Counted from the first letter of the stretch, positions 16,713-25,991 are shown. The stretch: DNA of 64,000 nt from TMP-7 sp038212445 (GCA_038212445.1 JBBQUM010000010.1:62001-126000); one strand, 5' to 3'. Notes: a model not told the origin generated them from the letters alone. Numbers and translations: made by a program.

Positions 16713-17635
16713 TACAGAAACTACTGCCTTTTCTCACGCTCATTGTCTTGTTCGTCGCCCTCGCCATTGCTTCGCCGCATTTTCTGAGTGAGACGAATCT
16801 CTCGAGCGTAGTGCGCCAGACGGCTGTGATCAACATCATGGCGCTGGGTATGACGCTGATCATCATCACCAGCGGCATCGATCTTTCCGTCGGATCGATT
16901 CTCGGCATGGCGGGATTCTTCGGTGCGCTGGCGATGCAGAACGGCGCTTCGATTTTCGTTGGGGTACTGGCCGGTGTCGCTACCGGATTGTTGTGTGGTC
17001 TGGCGAATGGACTGATGATTACCTCGCTGCGGATTGCACCGTTCATCGTGACACTCGGCACACTGGGCATTTATCGCGGAATTACGCTCATCAAGTCCAA
17101 CGGACTTCCGGTCCACAAACTGCCTGCCGGATTCTCCTATCTGGGAGAGGGCAGTCTTTTAGGTGTCCCTTTTGTGCTTTGGTTGCTGCTGATCTGTGCA
17201 GGCATCATGCACGTGGTTCTGGAACACACCAAGCTGGGACGGTACGCGTTCGCCATCGGATCAAACGAACATGCGGCCTTCTATGCGGGCATCCCCGTGA
17301 AGTTCCACCTGACGGCGGTCTACGCCATCGGGGGAATGCTGACTGGGCTGGCAGGGATGATCGAAGCGTCGCGTCTGATGACTGGCCAGCCGACGGCGGG
17401 TCAAGGTTACGAGTTGCAGGCGATCGCCGCCGTCGTTATCGGGGGCGGATCGTTGAGGGGCGGGGAAGGCAGCGTTCTGGGCACGTTGATTGGTGCCTTC
17501 ATCATGGGATTGCTGTCAAACGGCAGCGATCTGCTCGGCATCAGCCCTTATTTGCAGCAGGCGATTATTGGCGGCGTAATTATTCTGGCAGTGACATTCG
17601 ACGAGTTGCGGAAGCGACGCGCACCTGGAGCGTAG
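16709..17635 (+). CDS. sugar-type ABC transporter permease (RbsC-like)
   Basis: A 308-residue inner-membrane protein of the BPD_transp_2 type, with about eight to ten helices. Characteristic blocks are visible: ALGMTLIIITSGIDLSVGS near the N-terminus, GLANGLMITSLRIAPFIVTLGT, the mid-protein GRYAFAIGSNEHAAFYAGI and the C-terminal AIAAVVIGGGSLRGGEGSVLGT. It would form a homodimeric channel driven by the upstream ATPase, with which it overlaps by four bases. Substrate unknown because the binding protein is missing from this locus. Confidence 0.9.
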   Translation: MIQKLLPFLTLIVLFVALAIASPHFLSETNLSSVVRQTAVINIMALGMTLIIITSGIDLSVGSILGMAGFFGALAMQNGASIFVGVLAGVATGLLCGLANGLMITSLRIAPFIVTLGTLGIYRGITLIKSNGLPVHKLPAGFSYLGEGSLLGVPFVLWLLLICAGIMHVVLEHTKLGRYAFAIGSNEHAAFYAGIPVKFHLTAVYAIGGMLTGLAGMIEASRLMTGQPTAGQGYELQAIAAVVIGGGSLRGGEGSVLGTLIGAFIMGLLSNGSDLLGISPYLQQAIIGGVIILAVTFDELRKRRAPGA

Positions 17636-17647
17636 CCGGCGGGGCGC

Positions 17648-17977
17648 TTAGTCGACGATAAATAGTTGCGCACCTAACGGCGCGCTGCTCCGATGTCGCG
17701 GATTGCCGTCACCGACGTGATAGCTTTGGCCTGGCTCAAGCCGCAACCGCGTGCCATCTTCGAGCTCGATCTCTAAACTGCCAGTGAGGCAGAGAATCAC
17801 GTGACCTTTGGCGCACCAGTGGTCAGCGCGGTAACCCGGCGAGTACTCGACGCGGCGCACTCGAATTTCACCGAATGTACAGGTTCTCCAAAGCGCGAAC
17901 CCGGATTCGCCATCGTGGCGCGCCGGGGCGATGGTCTCCCATTCAGTGATCGACATGGCCATGGCTGGCATCAGCAT
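17648..17977 (-). CDS. small single-domain cupin protein
   Basis: A 109-residue beta-barrel protein with cupin motifs: a first metal-binding-like stretch DHWCAKGHVILCLTGSLEIE and a second GQSYHVGDGNPRHRSS. No enzyme domain is attached. Cupins of this size can be isomerases, dioxygenases or ligand sensors, and the substrate is not evident. The gene lies 10 bases after the fused LptF-LptG gene on the same strand, so it may be the last gene of that transcript. Two further Met codons occur within the first eight residues, so the exact start is uncertain. Confidence 0.75.
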   Translation of the reverse strand: MLMPAMAMSITEWETIAPARHDGESGFALWRTCTFGEIRVRRVEYSPGYRADHWCAKGHVILCLTGSLEIELEDGTRLRLEPGQSYHVGDGNPRHRSSAPLGAQLFIVD

Positions 17978-17987
17978 AGGGTTGGGT

Positions 17988-20339
17988 TCAGGTGCGCAGG
18001 CGCGTGAGGAAGTACAGTCCGGTGAGCGCGAAGATGGCGTCGGGGGACCACGCTGCGAGTTGTGGTGGAAGTCCGTTAAGGTTGCCGATCTGCTCGAACA
18101 GCTTGCTGATGCTCAGGTAAGCAATCGCGATGGCGAAGCTCACACCAACCCCAGCCATCGCGCCGCGTGATCCGGCGGCGAACGCGAATGGCACGGAGAT
18201 CAAGGCCATGATCAGTGCGAAGAGCGGCACCGAGAACTTCTTGTGATATTGCACCTGGAGCGGGATGGTATTGAAGCCGCTTTGCTGCACCTCGCGAATG
18301 TAGGATTGCAGCTCGATGAAGTTCACCTGGAAGTACTGTTTCACTTCGCGCATGAACCACGAAGGCGGCTCGCTGAGGTTCGTAAAGGTCCGGGTTTCCC
18401 CGCTGAAATTATCGAACTTTTCGTGATCCTTCCCGAACTCGCGGCTCCAACCGTTCTGAAATACCCAGGTCTTCAAATCAGGTTCCCAACGTGCTTTCTC
18501 CGCCTGTATATGACGGGTAAGCCGGAATGCCTTTGGGTCCAGTTCGAAAACACTGACACCCACCATTACCGATTCATTGCCATCGAAGTACTTGTAGTAA
18601 TAAATCCGATCGCCCTGGCCGTAAATCCATTTGCGATCGGGCCGCAGGTAGGTCTGCGCTGCACGACCCTTGATTACGTTGCGCAGCGCGTCCTGGCGGC
18701 GGTTCGCGTCGGGGACGTAGTAATGATCAAACGCGAACAGACCTCCGCTCAGAACGGTGGACGCGATCAACACCGGTCCGGCCAGGCGATAGGCCGAAAC
18801 GCCGCAAGCCTTGAAGGCTGTCACTTCGTTGTGTTTAGTAAAGACACCGAATGTGATGAGCACGGCCACCAGTACACTGAGCGGGGCTGAATCGTAAATC
18901 AACTCCGGTGTGAGGAAGAACAAATATTCAAGCACCATCGACACGGGGATCCGGTTCCGGATGATGTCGCTGATGAGCTCGAAAAACGTGAACACGTGAA
19001 TCATCAGCACCAGGCTGACAAGCATAACGGCGAAGTAAAAAACGAAGCTATTCAGGACGTAAGCGTCAATGAGCTGCGGCACCAAGGGGATACGGAAGCC
19101 ATCAAAAGGCCCCTGTCGTGATGGTTGCGAGCGGTACTTTCGCTTGATGCGTGCAATTGTGGAGTCGATCCAGAAGCGAGCGTTAGCGACCAAGTCGCGG
19201 TCGCCCGGTTTTTCAAGGCGCCACATCATGATCAGTCCCACCAGCGTAAACAGCGCGTTAGGCGTCCAGACCGCTACCGGCACTGAGATGGTGCCTTGGC
19301 GAGCCAGCCCGTTGAGGCCGATCATAATGATGAAGTAGACAAAGGCCATCCCCACGGTGAGGACGAAGGCTCCTGACTTGCCGCCCTTGCGCGAGGAGAC
19401 GCCCAGGGGGATTCCCACCAGCGACAACAGCAGGCATGCGAGCGGCAGAGCAAAGCGCTGGTTCAGTTCGATACGCGCTTCGAGCTTTCGCTGATTGTCG
19501 ACGCTTGGATCCCGATAGGCGATCTTGTAGAGGGGGATGGTGTCGATCTCGATGGAGGGTTTGCTGGGGCGCTTCTCTGAAGGCTTCTCGGCGTCGAGCA
19601 TCTGTTCGCGAGAGGGCTGCGAGTTGACAGAGTATTGCGTGAAATCCTTCTCAACGTCGTACGAGGTTGTATTCACCAGAGAGAGCTGAATCCGAGTGTT
19701 GGTAGCATCGGGCGTTGCCAGAGCCTCCGATGCCAGCGTAATACGCGGTCCGTCACCGTACTCGCGAGCGCTCTTTGGCCGGTCCTCGGGCGGCGTGACG
19801 TCGGCGATAATGACGTTGTGCCAGCGGGGAGCTTTGCCGCAGCAGACGTCCCCGACGTACAGAATGCGTTTCGGAAAGGTCTCGTCGAAAACGCGAGGTT
19901 GAATCTCGGCGCTGATCTCTTCAGCGGCGTATTGATTGAGAAGCCGGTATTGTTCGCGATACGCCCAGGGCGTGAGCCACAGCGACGATGCGGCGGCTGC
20001 CATCGATGCCAGCGCCGCAAACAGGAGCACAGGCCGTGCGACGCTACGGCCCGGTACACCTGAGGCACGCAAAGCCGTAACCTCGCCGTCGCCCGACATG
20101 CGGCTCAGCGCGAGCAGCACGCCGACCAGCGTTCCGAGGGGGACGGTAAAAATAAGGGTCTGCGGAATCGGCAGCGAGAAAAGGTACGCCATCGTGCGTG
20201 GCGGACCAGAGAAATGCACAAGAAACGCGAAGAGCTGCCCCGCCTTTTGCAGGTAGAGAACGAACGTGAAGAGGACAACGCCGAGCGCCGCGCCGGTGGC
20301 GACTTCTCGAAAGATGGAACGGCTCAACAAACGCGTCAT
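17988..20339 (-). CDS. fused LptF-LptG lipopolysaccharide-export permease
   Basis: The start is set at the ATG ending at 20339 (MTRLLSRSIF), four bases after the preceding gene's stop; the frame extends 39 codons upstream into that gene. The 783-residue product contains two complete YjgP/YjgQ (LptF/LptG) permease halves in tandem: 1-378 and about 415-783. Each has paired N-terminal helices, a periplasmic beta-jellyroll and C-terminal helices (LPLACLLLSLVGIPLGVSSR in the first, VPLFALIMALISVPFAFAAG in the second). In E. coli these are separate proteins that form the LptB2FG extractor. Joined as one chain they would fix a 1:1 ratio. lptB is not nearby; an LptD gene lies at 61098-63413. Confidence 0.88.
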   Translation of the reverse strand: MTRLLSRSIFREVATGAALGVVLFTFVLYLQKAGQLFAFLVHFSGPPRTMAYLFSLPIPQTLIFTVPLGTLVGVLLALSRMSGDGEVTALRASGVPGRSVARPVLLFAALASMAAAASSLWLTPWAYREQYRLLNQYAAEEISAEIQPRVFDETFPKRILYVGDVCCGKAPRWHNVIIADVTPPEDRPKSAREYGDGPRITLASEALATPDATNTRIQLSLVNTTSYDVEKDFTQYSVNSQPSREQMLDAEKPSEKRPSKPSIEIDTIPLYKIAYRDPSVDNQRKLEARIELNQRFALPLACLLLSLVGIPLGVSSRKGGKSGAFVLTVGMAFVYFIIMIGLNGLARQGTISVPVAVWTPNALFTLVGLIMMWRLEKPGDRDLVANARFWIDSTIARIKRKYRSQPSRQGPFDGFRIPLVPQLIDAYVLNSFVFYFAVMLVSLVLMIHVFTFFELISDIIRNRIPVSMVLEYLFFLTPELIYDSAPLSVLVAVLITFGVFTKHNEVTAFKACGVSAYRLAGPVLIASTVLSGGLFAFDHYYVPDANRRQDALRNVIKGRAAQTYLRPDRKWIYGQGDRIYYYKYFDGNESVMVGVSVFELDPKAFRLTRHIQAEKARWEPDLKTWVFQNGWSREFGKDHEKFDNFSGETRTFTNLSEPPSWFMREVKQYFQVNFIELQSYIREVQQSGFNTIPLQVQYHKKFSVPLFALIMALISVPFAFAAGSRGAMAGVGVSFAIAIAYLSISKLFEQIGNLNGLPPQLAAWSPDAIFALTGLYFLTRLRT

Positions 20340-20343
20340 GGGT

Positions 20344-22107
20344 CTAGCGGACCGCGGAGGTGAGAGGCGGGGGCGGCACCAATGGAGGCTGCGAGAGATT
20401 GTCCTGTGGTCTCTCGAATTCCAATTCCTCGAATAGCAAAGCGGGACTGATGACACTGGCCGGTGCGAGGAAGCCGCCGGCTCCGATCATCGCAAACGGA
20501 GCGCCGTTGTTGATGAAATGGAAGACCGTCGATTCACTGGAAGCGGCGATAATGTCGCGCAGCGAGCGCACGTTGAGGCCCCGAAAACGAAGTCCTCTAA
20601 CTAACTCCTCGCGCCCGTCCTGATAGACCCGGTAAACAAGGATGGGAGGCGTCACCGGACGGCTGCCGCCACCGCGCGTCATGCCGGCGGCGAGGCTCTG
20701 CAATTCAGGAACGCTCGCCGACGAAGGGTAGTCGAGCTTGCGGACTAACATACCAAACGGCTTGTTCCGCTGCTTGCAGATGTCGATCAACTGAGCTTTC
20801 AGGGCACCAAGCGGCTTTCCCTCGGAAGCGCTGATGAACAGGTTGCTGATGGTCGCCATGTGCGCCCCATAAGGGCCAGGCAATCGGGCGTGTCCATTGG
20901 TGGTGGCGTAGGCGCCGACAGGTTGCCGGGTCAAGAGAAAGTTCTTGAGGACGCCCTTCTCGACGACGCTGACCGGCTGTGGCGCGATGCCCTCCATGTC
21001 GAAGCGGTAGCCGCCGACGAGATGTTCGCCATGCCACTCGGTCTGGGTGGGATCGTCGACAATACTCATCCATTCGGGCAGAATGCGAGATGCCACCCGA
21101 CCCTCTAGTTCGCCAGGCGAAGTCTGCGCCGGTCGTCCAGGGTCGGATACAGGTCGGCGTGTCAGGCGAAGATTATCCCCCACCAGTTGGGCGATCAATT
21201 GAGCGGCGGCCTGCGCTTCAAACAACACCGGACCCGTGTAATCCTCACCCGCGGGAGCCTTGAGCAATGCGCGGATGTTGTCAGCAACTTCGGTGACGCC
21301 CCGCCGGAAGTCGAGATCGGACGGCACACTCTGCAATGAAAGGCTGGCGAAGATGCGAGCATCATGAATCGTCATGCCATCGGGCGCCTGGGCTGAGGCG
21401 AGAGAACGCACCTGCACTAGAGTTTCCGGAGTGCGCTGAATCGACCCCTCGATGTTGACGTAATACGAATTTCCGAGGTAAATGCTGGTATCGGCCGAGG
21501 AGGTAAAGATTTCCGGGTAAGCGGAAAAGATCGCAGACAGGTCAACGGCGCGCTTCGTCCAGACTTTTTCATCGAAGGGTTCGCGATTGAGCGGGCCGAT
21601 AAAAACGGTGGGCGGGGCCTTCGAGAAGTCCGCGAGCTTCTCTGGCGCGGCGGCGTTACGCAGCGACGAGCGCTTTCTCGAGATGGCCTCCAGCGCATTC
21701 TTGAAAGCACGGTCCGTGGCGAGCCAGAAGTTCTGACGCAGGACGCCATAGTCGTTCTCGATGGGCCACTCGCCGTCGAGCCGCGGTCCGGCCTGTTGGG
21801 TGGTCTGAACGTGGTTGGTATTGTCGAATTCGTAACTGCCTGTTCGTACGGCCACCTGCGGCAACCGCCCGTGCGTGCGAGAACTGCCCATCAGCGAGCC
21901 TAGAGAGGCGGCAGCTGAAAAGCTATTCACGTCTTCGAGCGAGTATTCAGCGAAGTAAGGCTTGTCCTCGAGGCCGACCACCGCCAGCATGGGAATGCGC
22001 TGCAACTCGTCGATCATTGCCTTGAGGACTGCGTCGTCCGGCAGTTTTACGGATTGAGCCGCGCCAAGGCAGGCCGCCGTAAGCGCGACTAACAGAACTC
22101 GTCTCAT
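20344..22107 (-). CDS. secreted TldD/PmbA-fold protein lacking zinc ligands
   Basis: A signal peptide (MRRVLLVALTAACLGAAQ) precedes a TldD/PmbA-fold protein of 587 residues. It aligns along its length with the product of the next gene upstream (shared blocks LPEW.SIVDDPT, PVSVVEKGVLKNFLLTR, PILVYRVYQDGREELVRG). The zinc motif is gone: where the neighbour has HEIFGH, this protein has AQLVGD (306-311), and the C-terminal Cys ligand is also replaced. In the TldD/TldE heterodimer only TldD carries the metal site, so this may be the inactive partner, or a pseudoenzyme arising from a TldD duplication. Its ATG overlaps the neighbour's stop by four bases. Confidence 0.82.
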   Translation of the reverse strand: MRRVLLVALTAACLGAAQSVKLPDDAVLKAMIDELQRIPMLAVVGLEDKPYFAEYSLEDVNSFSAAASLGSLMGSSRTHGRLPQVAVRTGSYEFDNTNHVQTTQQAGPRLDGEWPIENDYGVLRQNFWLATDRAFKNALEAISRKRSSLRNAAAPEKLADFSKAPPTVFIGPLNREPFDEKVWTKRAVDLSAIFSAYPEIFTSSADTSIYLGNSYYVNIEGSIQRTPETLVQVRSLASAQAPDGMTIHDARIFASLSLQSVPSDLDFRRGVTEVADNIRALLKAPAGEDYTGPVLFEAQAAAQLIAQLVGDNLRLTRRPVSDPGRPAQTSPGELEGRVASRILPEWMSIVDDPTQTEWHGEHLVGGYRFDMEGIAPQPVSVVEKGVLKNFLLTRQPVGAYATTNGHARLPGPYGAHMATISNLFISASEGKPLGALKAQLIDICKQRNKPFGMLVRKLDYPSSASVPELQSLAAGMTRGGGSRPVTPPILVYRVYQDGREELVRGLRFRGLNVRSLRDIIAASSESTVFHFINNGAPFAMIGAGGFLAPASVISPALLFEELEFERPQDNLSQPPLVPPPPLTSAVR

Positions 22108-23774
22108 TTCGAGGGCACCTCAGGCGGAACCGGGAGCAGCGGCGGGCGGTCGAGGCTTCGTTCTTTGCGTTGAATCTCAATTTCGCTGACCAGCATGGCC
22201 GGCGCCACGGCCGATACCGGCACTGAGCCGGACTCGGCGCCGCAAATGCCGTTGAAGATTTCCGCGCGATCCGACGTTGCGACAATTTTGGCGAAGCTCG
22301 CCAAAGGAGTGCCGACGATATCCACGCCGCGAACTAATTGATCGGGCTTTCCGTCCGCGTAAATGCGGTAAACCAGCAGCGGCATTACCGTGAACGCCTG
22401 CAGGCCCCGGCGTCCGGTTGTGGTGTAACCGCCGGTGACCTTGGCAAAGTACAACCCCCACGGCTTGCCCTGTTTCTTTAGCTCTTCGCGTAGAGTTTCC
22501 TTAAGCTTCTCTTCTGGCATGGCATGGGAACTCTCGACAATGAGATTCGACTGCCGCGAAACCACCTCAGCCCCCACTTGGCGGCGGCCATGTCCGTTCG
22601 AGTTCGGAAATCCCTTAATCGGCGAACGCGACAGCAGGAAAGTCTTGAGGATGCCGTGGTCGACCACGGTTACGGGCCGTGCCTTAACGCCCTCATCGTC
22701 GTAATCATAGTGGCCGTTGAGGAAAGTGCCTTTGTAGCTTGTCCGTGTCGGATCGAAGATGACGCTGAGAAACTCTGGAAGCACGGGTGCGTTAACACTC
22801 TTAGTGAAGGTCTGACCCTCGGCCTCGTCCTTCTGACGGTGTCCCTCAACACGATGCCCGAAAATCTCATGGAAGAATACGCCCGCGGCATAACCGGATA
22901 GGATGGCCGGTCCAACGTAGGGATCAACAACGGGAGCCCGCAACAGCGCAGTCAGGTCCTCGGCGGTCTTCTTGATGGCCTTGCGAACGGTGTCTTCACT
23001 CGGCAAACCCTTCAGACTCTCGGCCTCGAAGGTCTCTCCCAGAGCTAAATCCATGCCGTCAGGCGCTTTAGCCTGTGCCGAAATGAACATTTGGGCGATC
23101 AGCCTGCCTTGTTCAATTCGCGAGCCTTCGCTGTTTACGAAGGTGTGAAGCTCCCGGCGCACCCCGACGGCAACAGAGGAATTAAGTATGCCAGGGTACG
23201 CTTTGAACTCGGCGGAAAGCCTCTTTACTTTCGCCGACCACTCGGCCTGCGAAAAATCGTAGCGGGCGGGCGCTTCGTTAAAAGTTGCCGGCTGCTCAGA
23301 GGAGAAGTCGTCAGAATCGTCGTCGCCCGCCAGTTTCACCTGCGCATTGGTTTTGATCTGGATCAGGCGCTGGGCCGCCGCTCGGTAAGCTCGATCCGTT
23401 TCCAGCCAGACGCGCCGTTTGATGGCATTTGGGCCGTCCTCGATCGGAATAGCCGCACCCGAGGTAAACCGGCCTTGATCACCGCGAATCCGGCGGTAGT
23501 TGTCGAGTTTGCTATCTCCCACCCGGACGCTGACGTCGAAGTAGCGTGAATGATTCTTGTTTTGGCTAGTGATGGCGCCACGCGAAGCCGACACGCTATC
23601 CGATTCCATATCGGTCACCGCGTAGCTCATGAAATACGGGGCCGGCTCGCCCTTTTGTTTCAAGACCGTCAAATTGCGGCTCAGTTCGTCATCAAGAATC
23701 CGCAATAAGGGTGAAGGCTGCTGCGCGAGAACCGGCAATCCGAGCAACAGGAGGAACAGACGAGGGTTAGGCAC
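22104..23774 (-). CDS. secreted TldD-like zinc metalloprotease
   Basis: The 556-residue protein starts at GTG 23774 with a signal peptide (PRLFLLLLGLPVLAQ). The TldD/PmbA fold is complete, including the HExxxH zinc motif HEIFGH (302-307) and the third-ligand Cys511 in GICGAESG. Known TldD/TldE proteases are cytoplasmic and cleave unfolded peptides such as microcin precursors and CcdA; an exported pair points to an envelope role. It is followed with a four-base overlap by the metal-less paralogue, then the LptF-LptG fusion. The same transcript may therefore link proteolysis and lipopolysaccharide export, although that is inference. Confidence 0.88.
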   Translation of the reverse strand: MPNPRLFLLLLGLPVLAQQPSPLLRILDDELSRNLTVLKQKGEPAPYFMSYAVTDMESDSVSASRGAITSQNKNHSRYFDVSVRVGDSKLDNYRRIRGDQGRFTSGAAIPIEDGPNAIKRRVWLETDRAYRAAAQRLIQIKTNAQVKLAGDDDSDDFSSEQPATFNEAPARYDFSQAEWSAKVKRLSAEFKAYPGILNSSVAVGVRRELHTFVNSEGSRIEQGRLIAQMFISAQAKAPDGMDLALGETFEAESLKGLPSEDTVRKAIKKTAEDLTALLRAPVVDPYVGPAILSGYAAGVFFHEIFGHRVEGHRQKDEAEGQTFTKSVNAPVLPEFLSVIFDPTRTSYKGTFLNGHYDYDDEGVKARPVTVVDHGILKTFLLSRSPIKGFPNSNGHGRRQVGAEVVSRQSNLIVESSHAMPEEKLKETLREELKKQGKPWGLYFAKVTGGYTTTGRRGLQAFTVMPLLVYRIYADGKPDQLVRGVDIVGTPLASFAKIVATSDRAEIFNGICGAESGSVPVSAVAPAMLVSEIEIQRKERSLDRPPLLPVPPEVPSK

Positions 23775-23881
23775 GAAGTCTCAGAATAACAGACGGTCTC
23801 GCGGCCAAGCCGTCACGCCGAAGTGCCAGTCGCCGATTCGCGGTAAAGATTTGTTGCCGGTTTAGATTGCTGCCAACCGCC

Positions 23882-24526
23882 TTAAGCGGTAAGTGAGAGC
23901 AGGCCCCGGTCTTTCAGGCCGCTAAGAGCCAACCCGTACCGGCCGCGGACTCCGGTTTTCTCGAAGACATGCTTCAGATGGATCTTCACCGTACCCGGGC
24001 GGATACCCAGTTCAGAAGCAATCTCCTTGTTCTTGTAGCCCTGCTCGACGAGTTCCAGAACCTGCTGCTCGCGAGGCGTCAATTCCGACCGCGGGTTACG
24101 GTCTATCCGGAGGGCATCGCGAAACACGCAGTCCTCCATCCAGTTGCGTCCGCTGGCGACGGTGCGGAGGCAGGAGAGGATGAGCGGGACATTCGCTGTT
24201 TTGCGCAGAATACCCCGCGCGCCCGCCTGGAGGAATCGCAGCGCCTCGGCTTCAGTGAGCGACACTCCCCAGATCACCGGCAAGGTGAGCGACTGCCTCA
24301 ATTGCAGATCGGAGAGCCATTCGAGAATGGCTTGAATCCCCAACCCTTTGTCAATGATGAGGATATCGGGAGCGCTCTGAGTCACCAACTCGGTGGCGGC
24401 GGCTAGTGAATCGACACGGTCGACGAATTCCATATCGCCACTGGACTGAATTACACCCCGAACCCCTTCGGCGGTGATGGGCTGCGTATCGCAGATTGCA
24501 ACGGTTTTCTTGTTTGTTGACATCAT
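23882..24526 (-). CDS. NarL/LuxR-type response regulator
   Basis: A 214-residue two-domain regulator. The receiver part (8-125) has the phospho-acceptor Asp59 in DILIIDK and the conserved Lys109 (ILRKT), but only one acidic residue (Asp13) is evident at the usual acid pair, so phosphorylation may be weak. The C-terminal LuxR helix-turn-helix (149-205) shows the full LTPREQQVLELVEQGYKNKEIA and the recognition helix RPGTVKIHLKHVFEKTGV. It controls transcription of unknown targets. No histidine kinase is adjacent. The gene diverges from the CpaE-like gene at 24715 across 188 bases. A second Met directly follows the first. Confidence 0.88.
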   Translation of the reverse strand: MMSTNKKTVAICDTQPITAEGVRGVIQSSGDMEFVDRVDSLAAATELVTQSAPDILIIDKGLGIQAILEWLSDLQLRQSLTLPVIWGVSLTEAEALRFLQAGARGILRKTANVPLILSCLRTVASGRNWMEDCVFRDALRIDRNPRSELTPREQQVLELVEQGYKNKEIASELGIRPGTVKIHLKHVFEKTGVRGRYGLALSGLKDRGLLSLTA

Positions 24527-24714
24527 TTTACGGCTCCGGCGTGGCTGCGAAAAGAGGCGTCTTCCGGCGTTCCGGATGGCCTACACCTTCTTATCGTCAC
24601 GGTCCACAGATGTTTAGTCCGTTTTTCGGGGAATAGATCTCACGTTTTGTTTGGGCGATGCCGATGGGATTAATTGGACGGGCATCTGCCCGCCGCTGGC
24701 CCTAACGAAGAACA

Positions 24715-25962
24715 ATGCCTAGCCTTAACCTCTCAAATGATTCCCGTAGCGAATCGGACGGGCTGCGGCAGACCGCCAGTTGGCGAGTCATGTGTATCAG
24801 TCCGCTCCGGGGGGTATTGGACGAATTAGGTCCGCTGGTCGGACATTGCATGCCCCGGGCAGCGGTAAGCGAAGTGGCCCGGTATCCCGACGCGGGCGAC
24901 TTGCCGAGGCTGTTTGGTTCACAACCGCCAAATCTCATCCTGCTTGACGTGATGTCGGCTAAAGAGCAGGCGCTCAGCTTGTTAGGCGACATGGCGAAAG
25001 CTGCGCCGGATTCGACGATCATCGCGCTGCTGGGGGCCGGCGACTCACAGCTTATGCTGCGCTGTCTGCGCCAGGGGGCGACCGAACTGCTGGTGCAGCC
25101 CTTCAACCGCGAGCAGTTGGACGCCGCACTCAAAAAACTGGAACGTACTCTTCCGAAAGATAAGCTGTCCAACAAGCCGGCTGCCAAGATCATCTGCGTG
25201 ATGCCCGCCAAAGGGGCATGCGGAGCCACTACGGTTGCCACCAACCTGGCTTTCCACGCCAAGCGTACGGGATCGGAACGGGTGCTTTTGGCGGATCTCG
25301 ATCCGCTTACGGGGACGGTATCATTTCTTCTCAAAGTCAAATCCACCTACAGCTTCCTGGATGTGCTGGCGCACTCTGAGAGCCTCGACGCTGACCTTTG
25401 GAAAGCGATGGTTGTCCAGCGTCAGGGTGTGGATGTTCTACTGTCGCCGGAGACACTCTTTGAGTTCGCCAGTGATTTGCGCGACGCCAGTCCAGTCATT
25501 AATTTTGCTCGGGCCAACTATGATGTCGTAGTACTCGACTCGCCCAGTGTTTATGGAGAGTGGAATATGTCCCAGGCACGGATGGCCGACGAGGTGATTC
25601 TGGTCACCACGAACGAACTGCCGGCCCTGCAGGCCACCCAACGGGCTCTTTCATACCTTGAAGCAAACCGGATAGGGCGCTGGAAGACTCGGGTGGTGGT
25701 GAACCGTTATGACAAAGATGTTGGCCTCAGTCGTGATGTCATCGGCACGGCGTTGCATACCGACATCTTCCATGTGATTCCAAGCGATTACGAGGCCGTT
25801 CAGAGGGCATTGCTCGAAGGTAAGTCGGTGCCCCCCACATCGGGCCTGGGCAAGAGCTTTACGCAATTGGGAGACCGGCTCACCGGCAAAAAGAAAGAAC
25901 CGGCGAAGACAGGATCCGCGTTCGGCAGCCTGCTTTCATTGTTCTCGCGCACTTCGTCGTAA
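24715..25962 (+). CDS. CpaE-like protein: receiver-like domain plus MinD/ParA-type ATPase
   Basis: Residues 22-135 form a response-regulator-like fold with LILLDVM (Asp78) and no clear acid pair. Residues 157-390 form a SIMIBI ATPase with the deviant P-loop KGACGATT (166-173), in which the usual GKT lysine is replaced by Ala as in CpaE proteins, followed by LLADLDP (191-197) and VVVLDSPS. CpaE proteins position Tad/Flp pilus machinery at the pole. No other tad/cpa gene is in the window, so this is an orphan copy or lies far from its operon. The C-terminal tail is Lys/Ser rich. The ribosome site before ATG 24715 is weak. Confidence 0.85.
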   Translation: MPSLNLSNDSRSESDGLRQTASWRVMCISPLRGVLDELGPLVGHCMPRAAVSEVARYPDAGDLPRLFGSQPPNLILLDVMSAKEQALSLLGDMAKAAPDSTIIALLGAGDSQLMLRCLRQGATELLVQPFNREQLDAALKKLERTLPKDKLSNKPAAKIICVMPAKGACGATTVATNLAFHAKRTGSERVLLADLDPLTGTVSFLLKVKSTYSFLDVLAHSESLDADLWKAMVVQRQGVDVLLSPETLFEFASDLRDASPVINFARANYDVVVLDSPSVYGEWNMSQARMADEVILVTTNELPALQATQRALSYLEANRIGRWKTRVVVNRYDKDVGLSRDVIGTALHTDIFHVIPSDYEAVQRALLEGKSVPPTSGLGKSFTQLGDRLTGKKKEPAKTGSAFGSLLSLFSRTSS

Positions 25963-25979
25963 TTCGCCAGACCAATTAG

Positions 25980-25985
25980 TACAAT
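25980..25985 (+). promoter_or_regulatory. candidate -10 element for ttcA
   Basis: TACAAT at 25980-25985 ends six bases before the TTG start of ttcA at 25992, which has no ribosome site. This fits a leaderless transcript. No good -35 hexamer is seen at the expected distance. Confidence 0.3.
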
Positions 25986-25991
25986 AGTAGT

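Noticed and set aside
24675..24689. TGGACGGGCATCTGC upstream of the CpaE gene resembles a sigma-54 -24/-12 promoter (GG-N10-GC).
   Set aside because: Only the GG/GC skeleton and a few bases match, and no enhancer-binding regulator or sigma-54 link is visible; such matches arise by chance in GC-rich DNA.
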